DNA of 64,000 nt from Ponticaulis sp. (GCA_002723155.1 PBNO01000014.1:59402-123401); one strand, 5' to 3'. Shown: positions 9,023-18,360, counted from the first letter of the stretch. The notes: generated by a model not told the origin, from the sequence alone. Numbers and translations are program-made.

Positions 9023-10507
9023 TTAGTTGTTCAGCACGCTTTGCGTTTGCTTGGCCGGTGCCTGTTTGATCCAGAACGGACCGGCGACCAGTGCGGCGCC
9101 CAGAACAATCAGACATGCATTCAGTACGGCAAATGTCGTGTCAGACGCGACGTTAAAGAACATGATCTGATGCAGTATACCGGCTAGAATGAGCGCAGCG
9201 CCTGTCGCGCGCCGCAATAGGAAGCCAATTCGGCCCGCATCTGCAACGAATGGAAGGCCAACCGACAAAGCGGTCAGACCTGCCCAGAACACCCAGCTCA
9301 TAAGGTATTCGCCAAGTCCAACGAGGCTAAGCAGCAAGGTCAGCGCTAGCAGAGCGGGTGCGCCCCAAACACATGCACTCCATGCTGCGGCCAGTTTTTG
9401 CTTTGGCTGGCCTTTTTCAGCCGACTTCAGGAAATAGATATTCAGCCCTGTCGCGACGATGAAGCAGAGCAATGCACCAAGGAACAGATAGGCAATCTTC
9501 ATAGCTGTTCCGCCAAAATCGCCGAAATGCAGCCTGTAAACGGAGTAGGCGATCTGACGACCGGCTGACCCGTCACTGAAGCCAGCATGGCCCAGATATG
9601 TGCCGTCGCCATCAAACTGGTAGGCTTCACCATAAATGAGCCTGTCTGAATGCTCGGCCTGAATGTCGATGTGCTGTCCAGCCGTGCCCGGATCGTGCAC
9701 GATGATGAGGAAGGGCTCGACGCCGGGGACTTCGTTCTCGAAATTTAAGAGCGCGGTTTCAACATCTGCAAGCGGCGCCGGTGCTGCGTTCGCTGCCGGT
9801 TCATCCCCGAATATCGCTTCGGACAATGCTCTGGTGTCGCCGTCAAAGCTTGTCTGGGCGAGGACCAGTGCGACGACGACGAATAGTCCGATGACCGCGC
9901 CCGTGCCCGCGACAATGAGATTGAATGGCAGGGTCCAGACGCTGAGGCGATTGTGCAGGTCTGCCTGAACAAGGCGTTGTTGCCCGGACGTTTTCAGACG
10001 GAAGGCATCCCGAAAAACACGCGGATGCGCGAGCAGGCCCGAAATCGACATGGCGATCATCATCACACCGAAGATAGCGACCAGTATCATTCCGAACTGT
10101 TCGGGAAGGTTCAGATAGTAGTGCAGGTGGATCAGAAAGCTGTTCCATGCCGTTTCATAAGCGCCCACTATTTCGCCGTTGGAGCCTGCCGCCTCAACGC
10201 CATCATCTCCGCCAATGACGAAGCGCGGCCAGTTCTCGCGCGGAAGGTAGAGATAGACATGACTTGTATCTGGTTGAGCTGCGAGAACATTCTCGGCCGC
10301 GGTTTGTGCTGCCTGTGGTGTTACCGTCTGCACAGCAGGCGTCTGTGCCGCTTCCCACCATCCAAACTCGTCCTCAAGCACGGCGACGGTCCCGCTTAGG
10401 CAGACAATGTAGAGAATGGCGCTGATCACCAGCCCCATAACGCTGTGCGCGCTGAGCGATTGTTCGACCAGTTTGTTCGATGCGCGCGGCCAAAGTGACT
10501 GTTTCAT
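9023..10507 (-). CDS. PepSY-associated TM helix protein (iron-regulated membrane protein family)
   Basis: Inner-membrane protein of about 494 aa with PepSY-TM architecture: an N-terminal helix (LVISAILYIVCLSGTVAVL), a periplasmic region, a central helix pair (IFGVMMIAMSISGLLAHPRVF and FNLIVAGTGAVIGLFVVVALV) and four more helices near the C-terminus. Relatives (PiuB/FegB-like) are iron-regulated and proposed to reduce or release iron from siderophores. ATG 10507 is used because GAGGGGG precedes it. It is the third gene of an operon that begins with a TonB-dependent siderophore receptor. Confidence 0.82.
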   Translation of the reverse strand: MKQSLWPRASNKLVEQSLSAHSVMGLVISAILYIVCLSGTVAVLEDEFGWWEAAQTPAVQTVTPQAAQTAAENVLAAQPDTSHVYLYLPRENWPRFVIGGDDGVEAAGSNGEIVGAYETAWNSFLIHLHYYLNLPEQFGMILVAIFGVMMIAMSISGLLAHPRVFRDAFRLKTSGQQRLVQADLHNRLSVWTLPFNLIVAGTGAVIGLFVVVALVLAQTSFDGDTRALSEAIFGDEPAANAAPAPLADVETALLNFENEVPGVEPFLIIVHDPGTAGQHIDIQAEHSDRLIYGEAYQFDGDGTYLGHAGFSDGSAGRQIAYSVYRLHFGDFGGTAMKIAYLFLGALLCFIVATGLNIYFLKSAEKGQPKQKLAAAWSACVWGAPALLALTLLLSLVGLGEYLMSWVFWAGLTALSVGLPFVADAGRIGFLLRRATGAALILAGILHQIMFFNVASDTTFAVLNACLIVLGAALVAGPFWIKQAPAKQTQSVLNN

Positions 10508-10517
10508 GATTACCCCC

Positions 10518-11096
10518 TCAGATCCACGCCGTGATGGCGAATATCGCTGCGCCGGAAACAGCAAAGAGCGTGCGGCGCATAAGCTTTGCTTCCATGAGTA
10601 GAAGCATGCTGATCACGCCCCAGAGGACGACTGCGGTGATGATTGCGAGCACACCATGCGTGGCGATCTGGTCCGGCGTCCGGTTGATGACGCGGAACAT
10701 GGTTGCTGCGGCGAAGAGCGCGATGATGCCAGCGACCGGACCTGTCAGAATGAAGGTCCAGACCCGTGCAAGGTTTTTACGAACAGGAGAGGAAGGTGAT
10801 GTCGAAGTATCCGCTTTTCTGTTTCGTTCAACCACGTAATCAGCGGGTGGAAGGCCAGACAGGAGATTGGCTGCAAAGAACACGCCGGTCAGGCACATCG
10901 CGATCACGATGATCTGGGCTACGCCGCGATCTGCATTGGCTATAAACGCCGCAATCAATGCCGCCGCGATCAGCGCCCAACCTGCACCGAGAGCAACAGG
11001 TTGAGACCTGTGTTTCCATGCGTAGAAAAGCAGGAAAAGCCCTGCCGCTATCGCGGCAAGGCTCAACCCGGCTGATATGACAGCTGGCTGGATCAT
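10518..11096 (-). CDS. Small integral membrane protein of the iron-uptake operon
   Basis: A 192-aa protein with about five hydrophobic segments (for example AGLSLAAIAAGLFLLFYAW, ALIAAALIAAFIANA and FILTGPVAGIIALFAAATMF). I recognise no catalytic motif. Its ATG overlaps the TGA of the siderophore receptor gene upstream and the PepSY gene starts 10 bp after it, so it is almost certainly co-transcribed and translationally coupled. A role in iron acquisition is inferred from position only. Confidence 0.7.
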   Translation of the reverse strand: MIQPAVISAGLSLAAIAAGLFLLFYAWKHRSQPVALGAGWALIAAALIAAFIANADRGVAQIIVIAMCLTGVFFAANLLSGLPPADYVVERNRKADTSTSPSSPVRKNLARVWTFILTGPVAGIIALFAAATMFRVINRTPDQIATHGVLAIITAVVLWGVISMLLLMEAKLMRRTLFAVSGAAIFAITAWI

Positions 11097-13252
11097 GAGC
11101 CGAACTCATAGGCAAGTCGGGCGACCACCGTACGTCTCAGGCCGGGGAAGCAGTCGCCGCGTGTCAGACACGAGGTCAGATACACTTCATCGGCAATATT
11201 CCGTGCGTTGATCTGGAAGTCCCACTGATCCCATTCATAACCGATCATCAGATCGCCAAGCGTATAGGACGGTGTGTCGTATCTGACGGTAGCTGTCTCA
11301 GATACGCTTTCGCCAACATAGCGGACGCCACCACCGACACGGAGGCCATCCCATGCGCCTTCCGGGCGCCATGTGACCCATGTTGAGGCTGTGCTGTCAG
11401 GCTGGCCTGACAGGCGGAAGCCGTTCGGATCTTCAGCATCAATTGTCGACGCTGCAAACTGCAGGAAGACGTTGTCGAGTTGCAGACGGCCTTCCAGTTC
11501 GACGCCGCGCAAGGTCGAGATGCCCTGTTGCTGACCGGCATTTCCTGGCAGCGAGTTCGGGTTCGGCAGATTGCTGATCTCGATGTCGTAATAGGCGAGT
11601 GTGACCAGACCCGGGAAGTTTGTCGGTTCGTATTTGAGGCCGACTTCATACTGGCGGGCTTCTTCAGGCTCGAATTGGTTGCCGTTCAGGTCTGTGCCGA
11701 TGACTGGTTCGAAGCTTTCCGAATAGCTTGCATAAGGCGACAGGCCGTTCTCGAATTGGTAGAGCACGCCGACGCTGGTTGAAATTGCGTCGTCAGATTG
11801 TGTCACTGCGCCCGTATTGCTCTCGATCTCGTCATAGCGAAAGCCGAGGGTGAACCGCCAGTTTTCGTAGGAAATCTGGTCGGAGACATAGAGGCCGAGA
11901 TCCTCTACCTGTTGGGGCGTTCCATCCGTGTAGATAGCGTCCAGAACAGCTTGGTCCGGATAGTTTCCGTAAACCGGATTGGCGAGGTCGAAGACATAAG
12001 AAAAATCACCTGACAGAACGCCGCCGCCAAAGAAGTAGGCCGTGTTATTGTCGGTTTCGACATCCTGATACTGCATGCCCAGAAGCAGGTTGTGTTCCAG
12101 AGCACCGGTAGAGAAATCAGACTTGGCGCGCAGGTCAGCTGCGTATTGTTCAGACGTGTTGTCCGCTGCGTAGAATGAACGTGCAACCGTCGTTTCGGTG
12201 AAGAGGGGAGCGCCCAGATACTGGTTCAGGTAACGGCTTTGGCCAGCGCCAGTAAAAGTTGGCCAGGCCTGTTGGTATGCTGCCTCGCCGGAGCGCCAGA
12301 GTGCGGTACCTTCAAGGCGCCAGTAATCGTTGATGCGATGCTCGCCTAGGAGCGTGATCTGGTCGGACTTGGTGTCGAAGAAGTTGAACTCTGGTTCGCC
12401 TGCATAGACGTCCTGATCGATATATTCGCCGGTCACGTTATGAGGGAAGAGCGTGCCTTCTACAGGGATGAACTGAGCAGCGACGTCGCCTTTTGTATCC
12501 TGATGGATGCCGATTAAAGTCAGCCTTGTATCAGGCGATGGCAGCCACGTGAGGGACGGCATGAAGACGCCTGTTTCTTCGTCCACATGATCGACCTGAG
12601 AGCCGGTGTTTCGATACAGGCCTACCATTCGGAAGAGTAGTTGGCCGTTTGTTCCGGAAACCGGTCCTGTGATGTCGCCAGCCAGCTGATAGCGGTTAAA
12701 GTTGCCAAGTTCTGCTACGAGTGAGCCACCAAAGTCTTCACGGGGCGTTTTGGACACAACGTTCAACAGACCGCCCGGGGATCCCTGTCCATAAAGCACG
12801 GATGCAGGGCCGCGCAGCACTTCGACCTGTTCGACCGTCCACGGTTCGACGCGCGTGGTGTTATAGCTGCCGAAAAGCTCCTGAATGGAGTCTCGATAGC
12901 GCGGAATGGAGAGGCCGCGGGATGTGACCCAGTCGCCTCGTGTGGAGAAGCCGTATGTCTCAGCTGTTACGCCTGACACGTAAGACACTGTCTGGGACAG
13001 ATTGAGCGCGCCGCGTTCGATGAATACGTCCGCAGGTTCGATCGAAACGGAGCGGGCGGTCTCGGTAATAGGCGTATCTGTTTTGGTGGCGCCAAATGCA
13101 TCGACTTCGCCTGCGACGATGATCGTCTCCTGGCGGCTTTCTGCATCGGCTGGTTCGCCGGACGCGGCTTGCGCGAAAGCTTGTGGTGTGAAGCTGAGGG
13201 CGGTCAGCAGCGCGATGACCCCGGCGCTGTAACCTGATTTCGAAAGTGACAT
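11093..13252 (-). CDS. TonB-dependent siderophore receptor
   Basis: Outer-membrane receptor of 719 aa. A signal peptide (GVIALLTALSFTPQAFAQA) is followed by a TonB-box-like ETIIVAG, a plug domain (about 45-170, with VEQVEVLRGPASVLYGQGSPGGLLNVVSK) and a 22-strand type beta barrel ending YEFGS. The plug sequence resembles ferric hydroxamate/ferrichrome-type (FhuA/FoxA-like) receptors, but the ligand is not certain. ATG 13252 is chosen because the signal peptide begins there and AGGGGAAA precedes it. Fur-like boxes lie directly upstream and the two following genes complete an iron operon. Confidence 0.92.
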   Translation of the reverse strand: MSLSKSGYSAGVIALLTALSFTPQAFAQAASGEPADAESRQETIIVAGEVDAFGATKTDTPITETARSVSIEPADVFIERGALNLSQTVSYVSGVTAETYGFSTRGDWVTSRGLSIPRYRDSIQELFGSYNTTRVEPWTVEQVEVLRGPASVLYGQGSPGGLLNVVSKTPREDFGGSLVAELGNFNRYQLAGDITGPVSGTNGQLLFRMVGLYRNTGSQVDHVDEETGVFMPSLTWLPSPDTRLTLIGIHQDTKGDVAAQFIPVEGTLFPHNVTGEYIDQDVYAGEPEFNFFDTKSDQITLLGEHRINDYWRLEGTALWRSGEAAYQQAWPTFTGAGQSRYLNQYLGAPLFTETTVARSFYAADNTSEQYAADLRAKSDFSTGALEHNLLLGMQYQDVETDNNTAYFFGGGVLSGDFSYVFDLANPVYGNYPDQAVLDAIYTDGTPQQVEDLGLYVSDQISYENWRFTLGFRYDEIESNTGAVTQSDDAISTSVGVLYQFENGLSPYASYSESFEPVIGTDLNGNQFEPEEARQYEVGLKYEPTNFPGLVTLAYYDIEISNLPNPNSLPGNAGQQQGISTLRGVELEGRLQLDNVFLQFAASTIDAEDPNGFRLSGQPDSTASTWVTWRPEGAWDGLRVGGGVRYVGESVSETATVRYDTPSYTLGDLMIGYEWDQWDFQINARNIADEVYLTSCLTRGDCFPGLRRTVVARLAYEFGS

Positions 13253-13267
13253 GGATTTCCCCTGACG

Positions 13268-13328
13268 CAATTGCGAGTCATTATCAATAAGGGTTCGATA
13301 TTGATAATGAGAATGATTGTCAATTGCG
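13268..13328 (-). promoter_or_regulatory. Fur-like iron-box pair upstream of the siderophore receptor
   Basis: The segment 13300-13324 (ATTGATAATGAGAATGATTG, then TCAAT) closely resembles the GATAATGATAATCATTATC Fur box. A second, inverted copy (GAGTCATTATCAATAA) sits closer to the start codon, so the two form a large imperfect inverted repeat. Iron-dependent repression is the obvious reading. Whether Fur or another alphaproteobacterial iron regulator binds cannot be told from sequence. Confidence 0.72.
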
Positions 13329-13371
13329 TTTACGTGGCGAGGATTGAAATCACGCTTTCGTGGGAAAGGGC

Positions 13372-13401
13372 ATAAAAAAACGGCGCCCTGAGGCGCCGTT
13401 C
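13372..13401 (-). terminator. Intrinsic terminator of ctrA
   Basis: On the minus strand AACGGCGCC-TCAG-GGCGCCGTT is followed by a run of seven T residues. It begins about 25 bp after the ctrA stop codon and separates ctrA from the iron-regulated promoter region. Confidence 0.9.
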
Positions 13402-13424
13402 TCTTTTTCAGTTGCGTGAAGGCC

Positions 13425-14138
13425 TTAAGCGGCTTCTTCGTCGCGAAGCTGTTGAGCGTTTGGAGAAGGATCACGAAGAACGTAACCACGGCCCCAGACT
13501 GTCTCGATATAGTGGTTGCCCTTGGTAGCCTGTTGAAGCTTCTTGCGGAGCTTACAGATGAAGACGTCGATGATCTTCAGTTCAGGCTCGTCCATACCGC
13601 CATAAAGGTGGTTGAGGAACATTTCTTTGGTGAGCGTCGTACCCTTACGCAGGGAAAGAAGCTCGAACATCTGGTATTCTTTACCGGTGAGGTGAACTCG
13701 CTGCTGGCCAACTTCAACAGTCTTAGCGTCGAGGTTCACAACGATCTCGCCAGTGCGGATAACGCTTTCAGCGTGACCTTTAGAGCGGCGGACGATCGCA
13801 GTGATACGAGCGATCAGTTCGTCTTTGTTGAAAGGCTTTGTGAGGTAGTCGTCAGCGCCGTAACCGAGCGTTTTGACTTTCGCCTCAATGTCCGGGTTAC
13901 CGGAGAGGATCAGAACTGGTGTGTTCACGCGGCTCATGCGGAGCTGCTTGAGAACATCAAAGCCTGAGATATCTGGAAGTGAAAGGTCGAGAATGATGAT
14001 GTCATACTCGTACACTTTACCAAGATCGACGCCCTCTTCACCAAGGTCCGTCTGGTAGATGTTGAACCCAGCTGCTTTGAGCATCAGCTCGATGCTGCGA
14101 GCGACTGCGTGGTCGTCTTCAATCAATAGTACGCGCAT
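13425..14138 (-). CDS. ctrA: Cell-cycle response regulator CtrA
   Basis: OmpR-type master regulator of the alphaproteobacterial cell cycle, flagellar genes and replication initiation. 237 aa from ATG 14138 ([20 protein letters not shown]); the longer frame starting at 14246 has no family similarity at its start. Receiver domain with phospho-acceptor Asp51 in [13 protein letters not shown], conserved [16 protein letters not shown], and a winged-helix DNA-binding domain ending in TVWGRGYVL. The C-terminus ends EEAA; in Caulobacter a terminal Ala-Ala is needed for ClpXP degradation, so cell-cycle proteolysis is probably conserved. Divergent from fliI. Confidence 0.97.
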   Translation of the reverse strand: MRVLLIEDDHAVARSIELMLKAAGFNIYQTDLGEEGVDLGKVYEYDIIILDLSLPDISGFDVLKQLRMSRVNTPVLILSGNPDIEAKVKTLGYGADDYLTKPFNKDELIARITAIVRRSKGHAESVIRTGEIVVNLDAKTVEVGQQRVHLTGKEYQMFELLSLRKGTTLTKEMFLNHLYGGMDEPELKIIDVFICKLRKKLQQATKGNHYIETVWGRGYVLRDPSPNAQQLRDEEAA

Positions 14139-14570
14139 CAAGTCGTCTCCCGAATCACTAACAGTGTAACGCGTTGGCGGTCTTCGCCTATAGGTAAACA
14201 GTCGTCGGGTTGCGAAATGGTTAACGCGAACTCCTTTTCGCATCAAAAATTTTAACGAAGATTTCTAATCCGTCATTTTGATGCGTTAACCCCAGCATTT
14301 ACGGGGGGGTTGAGATTCGAGAAGCCTGTGGACAAAGACTCCCTGATTCTCATTTTCAGGCAATACCCTACGAAATTTGACTCATTTTCTTGGCACTTTG
14401 TTAACGAGTTGGGCCGGGTTCGTTACCAGATGGCGCCGTGTTTCACGGGGAAACCACACATTCGCCTCATTAATGAATGAACAAAACGGGCCACGCTCTT
14501 AACGAATGCTTAAGCGCATAGGACGACTCTCTGAGGAAACTTTCACCCTCACTCTGATCGTAGCGATATC
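14139..14570. promoter_or_regulatory. Divergent ctrA/fliI control region with GAnTC cluster and CtrA sites
   Basis: A 432-bp intergenic region without a convincing gene. It holds six GAnTC (CcrM methylation) sites, at 14152, 14314, 14337, 14345, 14379 and 14525, where about 1.7 would be expected by chance. A TTAACCAT half-site for CtrA lies on the minus strand (14217-14224), about 80 bp before the ctrA start, and a full CtrA box lies before fliI. Caulobacter ctrA promoters are known to combine CcrM sites and CtrA autoregulation; that the same holds here is an inference. Confidence 0.65.
14499..14513 (+). promoter_or_regulatory. CtrA-binding box upstream of fliI
   Basis: TTAACGAATGCTTAA is an exact match to the full CtrA recognition sequence TTAA-N7-TTAA. 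It ends 57 bp before the fliI start codon, the position expected for direct activation of a class II flagellar operon. Confidence 0.8.
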
Positions 14571-15887
14571 ATGCTTCAGGACCTCATTCGGGACGTTAAA
14601 CGCGCTTCGGCTATTCAGCTGACCGGTCGCGTTGAAGCTCTTGAGGGGCTGCGCATCGAAGCAAGTGGGCCTCGAACGGCATTACGCATTGGCGCGCTCG
14701 CACATATAGGCGCGCCGAATGGTCCTCTGGCGGAAATTGTAGGCTTTCGCGGTGAGCTCGCTGTGTTGCTCGCCTGCGAAGAAAGCCAGGCTGTTTATCC
14801 CGGCGCTAAAGTGTTCTTCCAGACAGAACCCGCCGTTCTATACCCGTCCGATAAGTGGCTTGGCCGTGTTGTTGATCCGTTTGGCCTGCCGATGGATGGT
14901 GGCCCGGAATTGCCGCATGGGCCATATGCCAAACCTGTAGATGCGCCGCCGCCCTCTGCACATACGCGCTCGCGTATTGAAGAACGCCTGCATCTCGGCG
15001 TCCGCGTCATGGATTTGTTCACGCCGTGCGGTCAGGGACAGCGCCTTGGCCTCTTCGCGGGCTCTGGTGTCGGTAAGTCGACCTTGATGGGCATGCTGGC
15101 CAAAGGCGCTGATGCAGATGTGATTGTAATCGGTCTGATCGGTGAGCGGGGCAGGGAAGTTCGCGAGTTTGTTGAAGATGCGCTCGGTCCGGAAGGGCTT
15201 GCCCGTTCTGTCATCGTTACCGCGACATCTGATGCACCTGCGCCAGCGCGTAAGCGGGCAGCAATGTCTGCGCTTGCTGTCGCCGAGTACTTCCGTGATC
15301 AGGGCAGGCAAGTGCTCTGTCTTCTCGACAGTGTGACTCGATTTGCCATGGCGCAGCGCGAGATTGGTCTTGCCGCAGGCGAACCGCCTACGACGCGCGG
15401 CTATACGCCATCTGTGTTCGCAGAACTTCCAAAACTGCTTGAACGTGCCGGCCCTGGTAAACAGGGATCAGGCGCCATAACCGGTCTCTTTACTGTTCTT
15501 GTCGACGGTGATGACCATAACGAGCCAGTCGCCGATGCTGTGCGCGGTATTCTCGACGGTCACATTGTTATGTCGCGTCATATCGGTGAGCGCGGGCGTT
15601 ATCCGGCGGTCGACATTCTGAAATCGCTTTCGCGTCTTGCGTCCCAGCTGCACGGACCGGATGAGGCTGAGCTAGTGCGCAATGTGCGCCGTCTCATCTC
15701 TACCTATTCCGACATGGAAGAATTGATCCGGATCGGAGCATATGCACCGGGTGCCGACCCTGAGACGGATCGTGCAATCCGTCTGAATGAGGGGCTGAAT
15801 GAATTCCTCACTCAAAGCCAGTCAGACCCGACAGCGCCGGACGCCGTATTTGATGCGCTTCGCCAGATCTATGATGCCAGCGCATGA
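14571..15887 (+). CDS. fliI: Flagellum-specific export ATPase FliI
   Basis: Hexameric ATPase of the flagellar type III export apparatus. 438 aa of the F1-ATPase beta-like family: Walker A GSGVGKST at 164-171, the Walker B region VLCLLDSVTRFAMAQRE, and the FliI-typical GEPPTTRGYTPSVFAELPKLLERAG. Normal length. The stop overlaps the fliJ start by ATGA, so the two are coupled. A perfect CtrA box upstream indicates cell-cycle control. Confidence 0.96.
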   Translation: MLQDLIRDVKRASAIQLTGRVEALEGLRIEASGPRTALRIGALAHIGAPNGPLAEIVGFRGELAVLLACEESQAVYPGAKVFFQTEPAVLYPSDKWLGRVVDPFGLPMDGGPELPHGPYAKPVDAPPPSAHTRSRIEERLHLGVRVMDLFTPCGQGQRLGLFAGSGVGKSTLMGMLAKGADADVIVIGLIGERGREVREFVEDALGPEGLARSVIVTATSDAPAPARKRAAMSALAVAEYFRDQGRQVLCLLDSVTRFAMAQREIGLAAGEPPTTRGYTPSVFAELPKLLERAGPGKQGSGAITGLFTVLVDGDDHNEPVADAVRGILDGHIVMSRHIGERGRYPAVDILKSLSRLASQLHGPDEAELVRNVRRLISTYSDMEELIRIGAYAPGADPETDRAIRLNEGLNEFLTQSQSDPTAPDAVFDALRQIYDASA

Positions 15888-16300
15888 GTAAGACGCTCGA
15901 AACCCTGATCAAGCGCGCCCAGAAGGACGTCGATGCCCTCGCAATCGAGATGCGTCGCGCTCTGGAAACGCGGAATGAAATCCTTGCGGAGATGGCATCG
16001 TGCGAAGCCAGCATCGAAGCCGAGGCATCCATGTTTGATGGCTCACCAATGGCTGGGCTCGGGTTTGCGGCATTTCTGGATCGTCAAAAGCTCCGCAAAG
16101 TTAATCTGGATGAAGCGCTCAAGCTTGCCGATCAGGCTCATTTAGACTGCCAGAAGGCGATCAACCGCGCCTTTGCTGAACTGAAACGACTTGAGCAATT
16201 GCTTGAGCAGCACAAGCTTCGCGAGCGTCAGGAAATTCAAAAGCGCGAACAGGCAGCCTTTGACGAACGCAGTTCGCAAATGTTTGGCCGCCAGGGTTAA
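15884..16300 (+). CDS. fliJ: Flagellar export chaperone/stalk protein FliJ
   Basis: A 138-aa protein that is almost entirely charged heptad-rich helix (TLIKRAQKDVDALAIEMRRA and AELKRLEQLLEQHKLRERQE), the antiparallel coiled coil expected of FliJ, which sits in the FliI ring. Identification rests on size, coiled coil and coupling to fliI. Its TAA overlaps the stop of the convergent gene on the other strand. Confidence 0.85.
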   Translation: MSKTLETLIKRAQKDVDALAIEMRRALETRNEILAEMASCEASIEAEASMFDGSPMAGLGFAAFLDRQKLRKVNLDEALKLADQAHLDCQKAINRAFAELKRLEQLLEQHKLRERQEIQKREQAAFDERSSQMFGRQG

Positions 16301-17307
16301 ACGATCAGCTTCAGGAACAAGTTGCCGTTGTGCACGTGAACATCGACTTGTTCAGGTGGCACTGAAAGCAGGGTCAGGCCCAGTTGCAGGGACGCTTTTG
16401 AATCCAGCCCGAGCGATGGTGCAGCTTTCGTCAGATCGAATAGTGCGTCTTTTGAAGGAATGACCGCGCGGCTAACGAAAATATTCAGCGCAATACCGTC
16501 TTCATGACGCTCTGAGCGAATGGAAACGCGGTCGCCCTTTTCGCAAGCGCGAAGAATGCCCGCAACGAGATGTTGGATGCCGAGCGTCGCGAGCGGACGT
16601 GAGCCGATCTGTGTGAACCAGGATGTTTCTGTCTCGAAGACCAGATTGACCTGCTTCGATTGGGCTGTGCTGGAAACACGCTCTGCGGTTTCCAATAATA
16701 GCTCGTGGATCGGCGTGCGTGTCGCCTGAGAAAGGTCATCTTCTGAATAAGCGCGAATGGCGCGCACGGTTTCAAGAAGATGAGCGACATAATCGGCCGT
16801 GCTGGAGCGGCCGGAGTCTTCCATGGTTTCCAGAAGCGTCTGGAGGCTGAGTTCAATGTAAGAGAACGGGCCTCTCAGTGATTCAACAGACCGTTTGATG
16901 TCCCGAGAGTTGACTTTGCCTTCAGTGGGCTGATCAGGCGCTTTGCGGCGCCATTTCGAGTTGGCCAGGATTTGCTTGAGTAGTTTCGAGCTCAGGTCGA
17001 TCTTATCGATAACGGCTTCTGCGCCGCTTGAGACAGCTTCCTGACGCATGTTCTCTGCGTCGTCAGAGGTCACAAATACAATTGGCGCGTCGGTGAATTC
17101 ACGGACGCGCTTGATATCATCTTCGATGGAAATGGCGTCTGGCCGTCGCACATCCAGCAATACAAAATCGGCTGGACCAAGTTGTGACAGGCGCTGAAAG
17201 TCTTCAATGCGTTCGCTGATATTGAGCTGAATATCGCGCTCTTCCCCAACCATTTCGGTCAGGATTTTCGCGTCGAGCGCGTTATCTTCTACATAGTGGA
17301 TGCGCAT
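16297..17307 (-). CDS. Receiver domain fused to a degenerate histidine-kinase-like module
   Basis: 336 aa from ATG 17307 (MRIHYVEDNALDAKIL). Residues about 1-120 form an intact receiver: acidic pair at ED, phospho-acceptor in FVLLDVRRP, a Ser in VTSDD and the Lys in VIDKID. The rest resembles a DHp/ATPase pair by helical pattern (RDIKRSVESLRGPFSYIELS). However, the usual H-E/D-x-R-x-P histidine motif is absent and the N-box Asn and clear G-boxes are missing. It may be a ChpT-like or scaffolding output rather than a kinase. A compact histidine kinase is encoded divergently 307 bp away and could be its partner. Confidence 0.7.
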   Translation of the reverse strand: MRIHYVEDNALDAKILTEMVGEERDIQLNISERIEDFQRLSQLGPADFVLLDVRRPDAISIEDDIKRVREFTDAPIVFVTSDDAENMRQEAVSSGAEAVIDKIDLSSKLLKQILANSKWRRKAPDQPTEGKVNSRDIKRSVESLRGPFSYIELSLQTLLETMEDSGRSSTADYVAHLLETVRAIRAYSEDDLSQATRTPIHELLLETAERVSSTAQSKQVNLVFETETSWFTQIGSRPLATLGIQHLVAGILRACEKGDRVSIRSERHEDGIALNIFVSRAVIPSKDALFDLTKAAPSLGLDSKASLQLGLTLLSVPPEQVDVHVHNGNLFLKLIV

Positions 17308-17613
17308 ATTTAGACTCAGACAGTACAAGTCCAAGATACTGTTAAATATACAAACCTGCAATAACTTAGGATAATTCTTCCACAGACTTTATAGAGCTTA
17401 ACTGTGGCTATGACTGTTAAAGGCCGAACAACTGCCGGAAGAGCACATGTAATAGAGAAGTGATTCGTGCATTTTTCTTGCGAAACTTGAGAGACTCAAT
17501 GCAGCCTTAAGGTTCTTTGAACGTTTTGTATGCTGATTTCAGATATTGATTTTTTAAAGGCGAAGAGGACCTTCGCGTTAACTTGACTACATTGAACCCG
17601 GGGTGGGGAATAA

Positions 17614-18360
17614 GTGCCTAAACGAGTATCCTTTGAACATGACCAGGCAGACTCCACCGCTCTGCTTGCAGAGCTGGCTTCTGTCATAGCTCATGATGTG
17701 AGAACTCCGGTTCGACACATTGGTCAGTTTCTTGAATTCTACGAGCGCGAGCTGGAAGCGGGGAACACCACCCAGGCTGCAGCGCATTTTGATATTGTGA
17801 AAGACAGTATTTCGCGCGTGTCCGAGATGCTTGATGGTATCGTGACATATGCGCGCCTCGGTCGAGGTCTGGACGAACCTACAGAAGTAAATCTGAAGAA
17901 GCTTGCGGCCTCGGCTTTCGAGCGTGCGATGATGTCTGAAGAGCGCAGCAATGCCGTGCTCGACTATCGCGGGGATGAAGCCTGTATCGGGCACGATGTC
18001 CGTATCCAGGAAATGTTTGTGCACCTGTTCGAGAATGCTTTGGTTCACACGCCGAAGGAGCAGGATCTGACAGTTCGCGTTGATGTCTATCGCGGCGAGC
18101 AGGACACGCATATCGAGATCAGAGATAACGGTCCGGGCATTCCTGACGGTTATGAAAAGATCATCTTCGATATGTTCCAGAAGGGCGGTAAGCGCGAAGA
18201 AGAGGACAAGCCTGTCGGCGGACTCGGATTGCCACTGGCGCGCCGTATTGCACGCCTGCATGGCGGTGATCTGACGTTTGAGCGCCAGTCGGGTGCGGGC
18301 GCAGACAAGCCCGCATCTGTCTTTGTCGTGACGTTACCGAATTCCGAAATTCTGACGTAG
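17614..18360 (+). CDS. Compact sensor histidine kinase lacking a sensor domain
   Basis: 248 aa, GTG start supported by GGGGAATAA just before it. There is no membrane segment or PAS domain: the protein is essentially only a catalytic core. H-box SVIAHDVRTPVRHI (phospho-acceptor His near residue 26), N-box HLFENALVHTP, G1 DNGPGIPDG and G2 GGLGLPLARRIARLHGG are all intact. It is therefore probably cytoplasmic and active. Divergent from the receiver/degenerate-kinase gene, which is a possible target. Confidence 0.85.
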   Translation: MPKRVSFEHDQADSTALLAELASVIAHDVRTPVRHIGQFLEFYERELEAGNTTQAAAHFDIVKDSISRVSEMLDGIVTYARLGRGLDEPTEVNLKKLAASAFERAMMSEERSNAVLDYRGDEACIGHDVRIQEMFVHLFENALVHTPKEQDLTVRVDVYRGEQDTHIEIRDNGPGIPDGYEKIIFDMFQKGGKREEEDKPVGGLGLPLARRIARLHGGDLTFERQSGAGADKPASVFVVTLPNSEILT

